Of a stretch of DNA of 64,000 bases, positions 16,565 through 23,758 are shown one piece after another. Origin of the DNA: Varibaculum massiliense. GTDB lineage: Bacteria > Actinomycetota > Actinomycetes > Actinomycetales > Actinomycetaceae. The stretch lies in assembly GCF_900106855.1 (NCBI RefSeq), contig NZ_FNWI01000004.1, positions 868,001-932,000 on the forward strand. The letters run 5' to 3'. Each line of letters starts with the position of its first letter. Positions within the stretch are counted from its first letter, which is position 1. The translations under genes and the position numbers were made by a program. Below the pieces are notes generated by a model, which made no database searches, was not told where the DNA came from, and saw only the letters and a list, made by a program, of their open reading frames with translations.

Positions 16565-19321
16565 TTAACTCTCCTGATCGAAGCGAACCTCAATTGTTTG
16601 TTCTGAGACATACCTGCCCTCCGAGTCCTTCAACCACATGTCGTCGGGAGACGGCAGCATTTCCTGGAATACCAACCTGGTGGTTCCCTGACGAATCATC
16701 TCGTCAAGCAGCCAGAGACACGAAAGCGATTCAAAGTCGATGTACTGTGGCTTCGTCTTACCAAAACCTGCGGCGCCGCCCTCATCTTTGCTGTCGTCCT
16801 TGCCGTCGAATTCTTGCTCCTCTGAATCGGGGTCACCGCCCAATGTCGCGAACACGAAGCGCGGCAAATCGTGCTCCTTGCAAAATCGCTGCCATGCCAG
16901 ATACCAGCTAGAGGTTTCGGAGAATGACCTACGCTGCGGCAGTTTTGACGGGTTAGTTTTCCAAGTCTCCCTGACTAGTACCAGGCTCCCATGGCATAAC
17001 CTGGGGTGAGAGGCAATTACTCGATCACCCAACGGCTTGTCAATGCCAGTCCACATGTCTAACCTGGCCATTCGGTTGGTGGTGAACAGCAGCAGGACTC
17101 TTTGAACATCTGACAGGGCCAGTGGCATCAAGAAGCCGAGATACACAGGTATAACCTTCTTCCGCAACTTCTCCGAGTATAGGTACAGTTCATTGGCCTG
17201 CGAGTCGTAGCGCACACGCAAATCCTCGGCGGGAATTTGAAACTCCTTAGGCCGGAAGGATGTTTCACCTGGGGAGACGATTTCGTATTTGGTCACTGCA
17301 GGGTGAAGATTCAAATTGGTCGAATCAACACCGCCAGTCATTTCGGCGAAAACTGCGCCTTCAGGCTGTTGCTCATCCAACCGCTCCGCCACCCGCGGAG
17401 ACACGTGGCCAGGTCCAACCTCACTATCGTCCAAGACATGCAAGAACCGCGAAAACATCAGACCCAACCCAGAATAGGTCTGATTCATCACGAGTCGGCC
17501 CGGATCGGAACCCGCCACCTGAACGAAGAAACTTCTATGGATAGAACCGGGGGTTTCCGGCAGTAACGAGCTGACTGCTTCGAAGAATTCATCATCGAGG
17601 TGCATCACCCCGCCCTCATATTCCGCGTAGGCTTTGCGCATCCTCTCGACGAGCTCAACTCGAGCCGCATAGATAGCGTCAATTTCCGGCATATCGAGCC
17701 AATTGTGCGGTGGGCCTGGCATTCCATTCGGGCCAGACGCTGTTGGCCTCATGCTAGACTTCAAGTACTCGTCGAACAGGTCCATGTGGAAGTCGGACAC
17801 GAATTTCAGAAAGTCGGAACATTGCCCATCAGACTTAAAGCGGGCAAGGAAAAAGCCTTTCAATAGAATCCGCTGAGGGATCAAGATATCAAAAATGTCA
17901 AGAATTGAGCTGAGCCGAGCCAAATCCTTTGCCAGGGAATCATTCCAGAGCTTATCTGAGGCGACAATCTCCAGCTCGGAAGTTGTCGAGTCCTCGTACA
18001 GCAAGGTGCCAGGCAAAACCGGATCCTCCTCACCGACACCTTCAAAGAGCTTAACGAGCTTACCCTGGATCTCTATCAAGGTGTCTCGACGGACAACTGG
18101 CTCCTGATTGGCAGTGGATTGCGCCAGTCGGTTAATCTCACCCAACTGCGTTGCCAGCTCCTCTGCCCATGGGCGACCGAGTTGCGACAAAGACTCGACA
18201 TATCTTCCGACGGGGTCGTCAGCGTGGATGTCCACGGCAAGCTGAGGTGTGGTCAGCAAATCCAACCGAAGAAGGATGGACAGGAATCGCGAGATGTCTT
18301 CACCCGTAGCCTCCAAGGCTAGGTGATCGCCAAGCGCAGTTTCCAACTCTCCCAATCGAATTTCAGGATTAGACCCGATTATCGTAACTAGAGCTTGCAT
18401 GATCTCACCTGCAGACAGGTAGAATATCGATTCCTGCATACGGTCCAAAGACATCTTTGATTCAGACTTGTCGACAACTCGCCTACGGCGCATGTACTTT
18501 AACCGCTCAGACTTAATCTCCCAGCCAGAAACTAGTGCCACCGGCAGGTCAGCCGCATAAGTGCGATGGGTTACCAGGCACTCTGTGATGCGCGGCAGTA
18601 AGGCCACGTTCAGGCGTACTTTGGATTTTATCCTAGTTCCGCCTCGTGAGCCTATAAGCGAACTCTGCTCCCCAAATTCGCCCAGGCTGATTGGGGTTAA
18701 GGTTGAGAAAGGGCTGGTCTTGCATGCTGCGCGATAGGCATAAGTCAGCAGCGTTCGCCACTCTCGTCGCGGACGTTTCTTGCGGCGTTGGGACAGATTC
18801 ATTTTTGCAAATTTATCCAAGCCATTCTCAGTTCGAGTATTCGCAAGGACTAGGGCCCCTCGGATTTCTGGCCTTTGCGAAAGCTCAACCAGGTAATCAG
18901 ATGTAGCCGCCTCATCCGCGTCCACCAGGTGGGAGCCAAGGGCAACTAGATCTTCATAGTCCCCGACTAAAGCGCACCATTCCTCGACTAACTCGGCGAA
19001 TCCATGACGCTCTACAGCCTTGATGGCATCGTTAGGTTCTTCCGGAGCCTTCAACTTGTGGGCGGTTCGCCGCAGCCGGAGCAGTGCTCGCCTATTGTCC
19101 TGGTCTTCATTCCCGCCGATGGCATTTTCCAGAGCGGTATTCAGGACTATTTCGGCAGAGACGAGCTTCTCTTCCATTTCTATGACGCGCCTGACCCAAT
19201 CGGCCATATAGGGGCTTTCTAAACCCTTAACAGCGTCATAAGGTAGGCCAGTGGTGCGACACATGAAGAAGGGTGTGAAATCAGCGCAGCGCTTTACAGG
19301 TGTCTGATTCGGGCTAGTCAT
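16565..19321 (-). CDS. LanB glutamylation-domain protein (TbtB/GodF-like)
   Basis: 918 residues, starting at ATG 19321 (MTSPNQTPVKRC), whose A is the last base of the SagB-type stop codon (TAATG). An upstream extension to 19399 would lie inside that gene. Family features: FTPFFMCRTTGLPYDAV at the N-terminus, SQRRKKRPRREWRTLLTYA near 180, and YRAACKTSPFSTLTPISLG just after it, typical of the lantibiotic dehydratase N-domain; C-terminal WLLDEMIRQGTTRLVFQEML. It uses glutamyl-tRNA to glutamylate Ser/Thr of the precursor. The missing elimination domain is supplied by the next gene, the split arrangement of thiopeptide and goadsporin clusters. Confidence 0.9.
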   Translation of the reverse strand: MTSPNQTPVKRCADFTPFFMCRTTGLPYDAVKGLESPYMADWVRRVIEMEEKLVSAEIVLNTALENAIGGNEDQDNRRALLRLRRTAHKLKAPEEPNDAIKAVERHGFAELVEEWCALVGDYEDLVALGSHLVDADEAATSDYLVELSQRPEIRGALVLANTRTENGLDKFAKMNLSQRRKKRPRREWRTLLTYAYRAACKTSPFSTLTPISLGEFGEQSSLIGSRGGTRIKSKVRLNVALLPRITECLVTHRTYAADLPVALVSGWEIKSERLKYMRRRRVVDKSESKMSLDRMQESIFYLSAGEIMQALVTIIGSNPEIRLGELETALGDHLALEATGEDISRFLSILLRLDLLTTPQLAVDIHADDPVGRYVESLSQLGRPWAEELATQLGEINRLAQSTANQEPVVRRDTLIEIQGKLVKLFEGVGEEDPVLPGTLLYEDSTTSELEIVASDKLWNDSLAKDLARLSSILDIFDILIPQRILLKGFFLARFKSDGQCSDFLKFVSDFHMDLFDEYLKSSMRPTASGPNGMPGPPHNWLDMPEIDAIYAARVELVERMRKAYAEYEGGVMHLDDEFFEAVSSLLPETPGSIHRSFFVQVAGSDPGRLVMNQTYSGLGLMFSRFLHVLDDSEVGPGHVSPRVAERLDEQQPEGAVFAEMTGGVDSTNLNLHPAVTKYEIVSPGETSFRPKEFQIPAEDLRVRYDSQANELYLYSEKLRKKVIPVYLGFLMPLALSDVQRVLLLFTTNRMARLDMWTGIDKPLGDRVIASHPRLCHGSLVLVRETWKTNPSKLPQRRSFSETSSWYLAWQRFCKEHDLPRFVFATLGGDPDSEEQEFDGKDDSKDEGGAAGFGKTKPQYIDFESLSCLWLLDEMIRQGTTRLVFQEMLPSPDDMWLKDSEGRYVSEQTIEVRFDQES

Positions 19322-20940
19322 TAGGCTGACTCCAACTCCATTTGCACTTCGGCAATATCTAACTGTTCCGGCCCCACCGCCATAATCAACATTGGCCACT
19401 CATCCTCGGGGTCCTTCGATTCAACCCGTGCAGTATCAAACAACTCAGCGTAAGCGTCATAGGCGAAACCAAGGGCAGCGCCGCAGCCAAGTTTCAGACT
19501 CGCTGCAGCGAGGTAGATGTACTGGCATGCAGCCCCCAATAGGGCGTCCTGAACTCGCAGGCCTCGTGGTCCCATTTGATTCATCAGGTGATCCGGCCAA
19601 CCAGTGAGGGTGATGACGGCAGCTGTTGAGCCGAAGTCGTAGTTCTTCAGATAATAGGTGCGCTGCTGGAAATCGTATAGGGTTCCTTCAAGCATCAATT
19701 CGAGTTTGCCGTCATGATACCTATAAGCACCTGGCTTCAGGCCTTCAACATTATTTACTAGTACCCAGGCGCCGATTGTCTCGTGCGGAGCTAAGCCGGC
19801 GAAGTCCACACCTTCATTGGCGCGTAGTCCAGCCAGGAGCATAGCGTGCAGGTCTTGCTGGGTCATTGGGCCAACAGAATTGGATAGCATGCCGAATGTG
19901 CTACGTCGAGTACGAAGCGTATCGACGAGGGGCATATCGAGCGGTGTAGGTGCCGGCAAATCTATGGTCTCCAAAACCTGGTGGCCAGACTTCCTAGACG
20001 GACTGTTATGAGCTACGGGCATAGTTCCTTGACCAGCTTCCCGCATTTCTCGAACAACTAGCTCATTCCTGTCCCAGCGGAGAAGGTTAACCGATCTCTC
20101 GCTCTCCTCACGCTGCACGTTGCCTGTCCACCCGGCACTGATTCGATCCGCGCCAAAATTCAGCGGAACAACTGCGACGGCCGACTCTAGGTCGGGATCG
20201 AGTGAGAGTAACTCATTGAGCGCAGGCTCATCGAACCAGAGCTGCGGCTTGAAGTCCAGACCGCGAGAGCGTGCCCACAATACCCATGAGCTGCAGGCGG
20301 TACCGATATCGGTAGCGGTCACATGAGGAGCGAAGGTTGAATACTTGAACGAGTTCTTCCAAATCTTGACAGTCATAATGAGGAAGGAGCTTGCTCCCTC
20401 TACAGGATCGGGCAGCGTCTGGCGAACGCGGTCGGTGACATTCCCGACGACGAGCCGCTGGAGCTCGTTACGGTTACTGTTCCAGTTATAGATGCCAGGT
20501 ACTAGACCCTGCTCCCCTGCGCAGACCAGGTAGACCTCCAGGCTGTACAGAGAACCACCACCGGAAGCCCCTCTACCCCAGACCGGACGCAAGTACTCAT
20601 GGATGTGGCTGACACCTTCGTTGCGGTAGATGTGAAGTTTGCGAAGCTTAATACCATAGGCTGCCCACAACAATTCAATGAGCGAATCGAGATCATAAGG
20701 GCGAAATTCAGCCGCCTTCCCATCCATTAAGACCTGCTCAAGGGTCATGTCATTAGTAGGAAAACCACCATGGAAGCGGACAGTCTTTGCACCCGAATAT
20801 ACTTTGTGCGTCCTAGGCTTGTCTTCCCAGTTGGTCTTGTGATTCTCAGGCTCCAAAGGGATCTGAGCACGGCACAAGACGTTCCTTATATAGGCGGAGG
20901 CTGCTGATGGCATGAATACATCCTTAGAATCAGTAGTCAT
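19321..20940 (-). CDS. SagB-type FMN azoline dehydrogenase
   Basis: 539 residues with two nitroreductase-fold modules, as in the SagB/ThcOx family. The first (about 60-270) contains LIELLWAAYGIKLRK and GASGGGSLYSLEVYL. The second (about 335-530) contains TRRSTFGML with the FMN-contacting Arg residues, GLKPGAYRYH, and YIYLAAASLKLGCGAALGF near the C-terminus. The enzyme oxidises thiazolines/oxazolines made by YcaO to thiazoles/oxazoles. AAAGGAC precedes ATG 20940; the YcaO stop is 19 bases upstream and the LanB gene overlaps its end. The product should therefore contain aromatic azoles. Confidence 0.9.
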   Translation of the reverse strand: MTTDSKDVFMPSAASAYIRNVLCRAQIPLEPENHKTNWEDKPRTHKVYSGAKTVRFHGGFPTNDMTLEQVLMDGKAAEFRPYDLDSLIELLWAAYGIKLRKLHIYRNEGVSHIHEYLRPVWGRGASGGGSLYSLEVYLVCAGEQGLVPGIYNWNSNRNELQRLVVGNVTDRVRQTLPDPVEGASSFLIMTVKIWKNSFKYSTFAPHVTATDIGTACSSWVLWARSRGLDFKPQLWFDEPALNELLSLDPDLESAVAVVPLNFGADRISAGWTGNVQREESERSVNLLRWDRNELVVREMREAGQGTMPVAHNSPSRKSGHQVLETIDLPAPTPLDMPLVDTLRTRRSTFGMLSNSVGPMTQQDLHAMLLAGLRANEGVDFAGLAPHETIGAWVLVNNVEGLKPGAYRYHDGKLELMLEGTLYDFQQRTYYLKNYDFGSTAAVITLTGWPDHLMNQMGPRGLRVQDALLGAACQYIYLAAASLKLGCGAALGFAYDAYAELFDTARVESKDPEDEWPMLIMAVGPEQLDIAEVQMELESA

Positions 20941-20959
20941 GAAGTTGTCCTTTCAGCTA

Positions 20960-22825
20960 TCACGGGAATGGGTGGGGAACCGGGTTGAGATCTTCGTACT
21001 TCAGGGGAGCGTCGAACCAGCCTGCCTCTACCGGGGCATTTCGAACACGGGGCATAAAGAGACCACGTTGCATAGTCCAACCGAAATCGATCGGGACTAG
21101 GCCCGGAACAATGGTGCTAACAGTGGATAGATTTAGAGTTTCCTGCTCTGGCGAGGTTTGGTCCACAATCAAGGTGTCCAAGCCCTTGTCGGCCAAGGTA
21201 GTCACAACGAATTTGAGATCTTCAGCCAAATCTAACGTGCGAGGTCTAGAATCATTCCAATCCGCATACAGCTCATCCAGACTGTGCACTGGCCGGTCCT
21301 GATTCAGTAGAAAGTCAGAAGCCCAACGCATTTCAGGTGCACCGTGAAGCAGAGCATGGTGCTTCAACTCCGTGCACTTTCTGTAGTCCTTCATTATAGA
21401 ATCGATCAATTCCTTATTGGCGATGATTCGATCCTCGAATCCCGGAACATATGAGGCGATTTCACACAGAGCACCACGGAAGGCATCAATCGGGTTGAAT
21501 CCCGAACCCGCCGCGTAGCACAAGGCCCCCTGTCCACCATCTCGTCTGACCGCAACAGCTGAAACTACTGGGAAAGGGAGGTCCACTCGATTGTCAAAAG
21601 CCCTAACGTCATAGCCCTGCATCGCCAGCCGGTTAATCATGTATCGGACATCGTCCTCACGAATGGCTGCTACATCGATTTCGGGTAATGGAGCCTTACT
21701 AAACCAGGCTGTTACGAATGCGTCCCGCTCAATCAATTCCATTAGGCCAAACAGTGCGGCCTCTTCGAGTGAGCCCCCCGTGGCACAACCATTGGAACAC
21801 TCAGCTACGAAATTGGTGTTGGCATCGGCATTGAGATAATAAGAGAAGATCAGGGGAACGAGGAGTGGTCTGGAGTCGCGGAGGGACCAGGCCCAAACCC
21901 AGGGAATCTCAAGATGCTCAGTGAATTCAGTGAAGCGGTGGGGCAGATATTTATAGAACTCAGAGGGATACAAAGTGACTGCCCTCGGGTCAATCGCCCT
22001 ATCCTTGACTGAAGAGTAACTCGCCACCATGGCAGGCTCGTAACGCCTTGGAATCAGGCCACTGTGCCTCTCCAGGCCCTCGAGAATTGCTAGGAGAGTA
22101 CTATCTTCAAAATTGTTGGCGTGGCCGCTCCAGAAAAACTCATGTAACTCATTGAAATCTCCCCGAACCCTATGGTAGCCAGTGACCATTGCAGTCGAAG
22201 TTGAGTCGTAACCCCGTCCGGCCACCGGGCCCAGCATTCCGCAAATCGGGTTAGCGAAAGCATCGGGTTCAATACCGTAGTCACGCACCTTCGTGGTGCG
22301 GCTGTCATCAACTGACTCTTTGAGTCGAGGCTGCGGGCGTATCTCGGAGGCATTTTCGGGGCATGCATTCATCGAGAAGCAACGCGGACAGCCACTGTCA
22401 GCGATCAAGGGGAAGGAGCTGAATTCAACTGAGTCAGCCTTGAAGCTATAGACCTTGGTATAGCCCTTAGGACTGCTGGGCCACTCAGAGGGCATCGCAT
22501 TGATGGTGGAATCAATAATCGACTTGAAAGGCTCTTCAGTGAGAAACAGCGGATCGACTGCCAGCATTTCACCGCCAGATTCGAGAGTGTTTCTCTCCTC
22601 CTCCACACGTAGGATTTGCCACCGGCGAGCTAAACAAGCGAAGCATCCCCCTACGCCCTCGTGAGGAGGAGTAACTGGAGCGAGGACCACACCATGGGAT
22701 ACGTAAAAGGCAACCACATCAGCTCCGCTGGATTCAACGTCCTCGATCATTCGGCCTAGGACCGTATCGTCCAAATAATTATCCAACCCCAGCGGAACAG
22801 GGAAAAAGGATGGTGCGGTAGTCAT
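20960..22825 (-). CDS. YcaO cyclodehydratase (azoline-forming)
   Basis: 621 residues. The N-terminal ~200 residues carry a paired CxxC zinc site (Cys61/Cys64 in GCFACLARR and Cys146/Cys149 in GCPRCF), as in TOMM E1-like/YcaO fusions. The rest is the YcaO ATPase: RGYDST, CSNGCATGGSLEEAALFGL and ELIERDAFVTAW are its signatures. The C-terminus ends in the Pro-rich PVPHPFP (615-621), matching the PxPxP tail needed for catalysis in azoline YcaOs. It cyclises Cys/Ser/Thr of the precursor, using ATP, with the ThiF-like protein presenting the leader. GAGGAG precedes ATG 22825. Confidence 0.93.
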   Translation of the reverse strand: MTTAPSFFPVPLGLDNYLDDTVLGRMIEDVESSGADVVAFYVSHGVVLAPVTPPHEGVGGCFACLARRWQILRVEEERNTLESGGEMLAVDPLFLTEEPFKSIIDSTINAMPSEWPSSPKGYTKVYSFKADSVEFSSFPLIADSGCPRCFSMNACPENASEIRPQPRLKESVDDSRTTKVRDYGIEPDAFANPICGMLGPVAGRGYDSTSTAMVTGYHRVRGDFNELHEFFWSGHANNFEDSTLLAILEGLERHSGLIPRRYEPAMVASYSSVKDRAIDPRAVTLYPSEFYKYLPHRFTEFTEHLEIPWVWAWSLRDSRPLLVPLIFSYYLNADANTNFVAECSNGCATGGSLEEAALFGLMELIERDAFVTAWFSKAPLPEIDVAAIREDDVRYMINRLAMQGYDVRAFDNRVDLPFPVVSAVAVRRDGGQGALCYAAGSGFNPIDAFRGALCEIASYVPGFEDRIIANKELIDSIMKDYRKCTELKHHALLHGAPEMRWASDFLLNQDRPVHSLDELYADWNDSRPRTLDLAEDLKFVVTTLADKGLDTLIVDQTSPEQETLNLSTVSTIVPGLVPIDFGWTMQRGLFMPRVRNAPVEAGWFDAPLKYEDLNPVPHPFP

Positions 22826-22990
22826 TCGTAACTCCTCAATATAAGTGCTCTCGGGGCACGCCCAGCGTTTTCCTACGCTTAGACAGACGACCCGTCCTTC
22901 GAGATTGGCAGGTCAGGTTGGGACTCTGAAGCCAAACACGAAGGAATGGGCTGTACTGTCAAGGGGTAGCTGCCGGAGGCAAGACCCTCT

Positions 22991-23035
22991 GACCTGAGAA
23001 GCTCAAATCCTGACTCAGGTCGAGGCTTCAGCCTC
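22991..23035 (-). promoter_or_regulatory. Tandem stem-loops between precursor 1 and YcaO gene
   Basis: Within the 228-base gap after precursor 1, GACCTGAG (22991-22998) pairs with CTCAGGTC (23014-23021), and GAGGCT/AGCCTC (23022-23035) forms a second tight stem. Neither has a U-tract. RiPP operons often use such leaky structures to keep precursor mRNA in excess over enzyme mRNA; that role is inference. A TTGACA box lies further downstream near 22956 on this strand, without a convincing -10. Confidence 0.5.
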
Positions 23036-23053
23036 CCACTGGCGACCTACCAA

Positions 23054-23257
23054 TTACGCGCAGCTGGAGGTTGAACCACAGGAGCAAGAAGTGCTACAGG
23101 TCGATGAGGTGCTACAAGAGCAGCAGGAGGTGGTGCTGCAAGCGCAGGAGGTAGTGCTGCAGCAGTTAGCCAGATCCTCGGAGAGCTCTTTCAGATCGAT
23201 GACCTCGAAGGTCTCAACTTCCAGGTCGGCAATTTCGTCGAGAGTCAGAGTTTCCAT
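23054..23257 (-). CDS. RiPP precursor peptide 1, Cys/Ser/Thr-only core
   Basis: 67 residues: acidic leader with LEVETFEVIDLKELSEDL (12-29), the thiopeptide/TOMM-type recognition pattern, then a core from about Cys32 to Ala67. The core has 11 Cys, 22 Ser/Thr, 2 Ala and 1 Gly in 36 residues; nothing else. The last 13 residues (STSCSCGSTSSCA) are identical to precursor 2. AAAGGAAA lies ahead of ATG 23257. Known thiopeptide cores are about 12-18 residues, so this core is two to three times longer. Nearly every residue is a possible azole or dehydroamino-acid site. The exact leader/core boundary is not known. Confidence 0.9.
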   Translation of the reverse strand: METLTLDEIADLEVETFEVIDLKELSEDLANCCSTTSCACSTTSCCSCSTSSTCSTSCSCGSTSSCA

Positions 23258-23306
23258 AACTATTGTTTCCTTTCGAAGATTTAAGTTTGGTTTTGCTGAT
23301 AGTTAG

Positions 23307-23546
23307 TTATGCGCAGCTAGAGGTAGAACCGCAGGAGCAAGAGGTGCTGGTGGTGGAACCGCAGGAGCTGGAGGAGCAGCCGCAGCAGCTGGATGTGGAG
23401 CAGGAACACCAGGCCTTCATGGCAGCCTCGTCGAGTTCAACCATTTCAAGGATCTCGAAGGTATCGACCTCAAGGTTTGCGATTTCGTTCAGAGCGGACA
23501 TTTCGTTCAGAGTAGATACTTCATTCGGAGCAGACAATTTGTTCAT
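23307..23546 (-). CDS. RiPP precursor peptide 2, Cys/Ser/Thr-rich core
   Basis: 79 residues. Leader LEVDTFEILEMVELDEAAM (25-43) then AW and a core from Cys47: 9 Cys, 20 Ser/Thr, 3 Gly, 1 Ala in 33 residues. The C-terminal STSCSCGSTSSCA equals that of precursor 1; the middle differs (CSCSTSSCCGCSSSSCG). I use ATG 23546 because AGAAAGG stands 7 bases ahead; the internal Met16 has no such site. The extra N-terminal stretch consists of a tandem six-residue repeat. Two intact precursors with one shared tail suggest two related products, or one two-component product. Confidence 0.9.
   Translation of the reverse strand: MNKLSAPNEVSTLNEMSALNEIANLEVDTFEILEMVELDEAAMKAWCSCSTSSCCGCSSSSCGSTTSTSCSCGSTSSCA
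23472..23525 (-). repeat. Three 18-nt tandem units in precursor 2 leader
   Basis: Residues 8-25 read NEVSTL-NEMSAL-NEIANL, three tandem six-residue units. Precursors 1 and 3 lack the expansion. In-frame slippage would lengthen or shorten the leader without touching the recognition motif. Confidence 0.75.
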
Positions 23547-23578
23547 TGCGGAACCTTTCTGTTAATATGCGCAGAGTT

Positions 23579-23721
23579 TTAAGTGCAGTTGGAAGTGGTC
23601 TTAGTGGAGCAAGAGGACCAAGCGTTCATAGTGCCCCCATCCAGCTCTAGAACCTCGAAGTATCAACTTCCAGAGAATCCAGCTCAGTAGTGGCTACGTT
23701 CGAATCGTAGTTGCTATACAT
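23579..23721 (-). pseudogene. RiPP precursor peptide 3, one-base frameshift
   Basis: ATG 23721 has GAAAGGAAGAG ahead. The zero frame stops after 24 codons, inside the leader (LEVDTSRF). Restoring one base gives 47 residues with LEVDTFEVLELDGGTMNAW and the core SSCSTKTTSNCT, clearly homologous to precursor 2 (LEVDTFEILE, MKAWCSCST). Precursor 2 reads GATACCTTCGAG where this gene reads GATACTTCGAG, so a single C is lost. The 143-base span from ATG to the final TAA is one short of 144. The core is only 12-13 residues, the size of a classical thiopeptide core. It is either decayed, phase-variable or a sequencing error. Confidence 0.85.
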
Positions 23722-23758
23722 TGACTCTTCCTTTCAGGTAGCTAATGGACTTGCTGCC

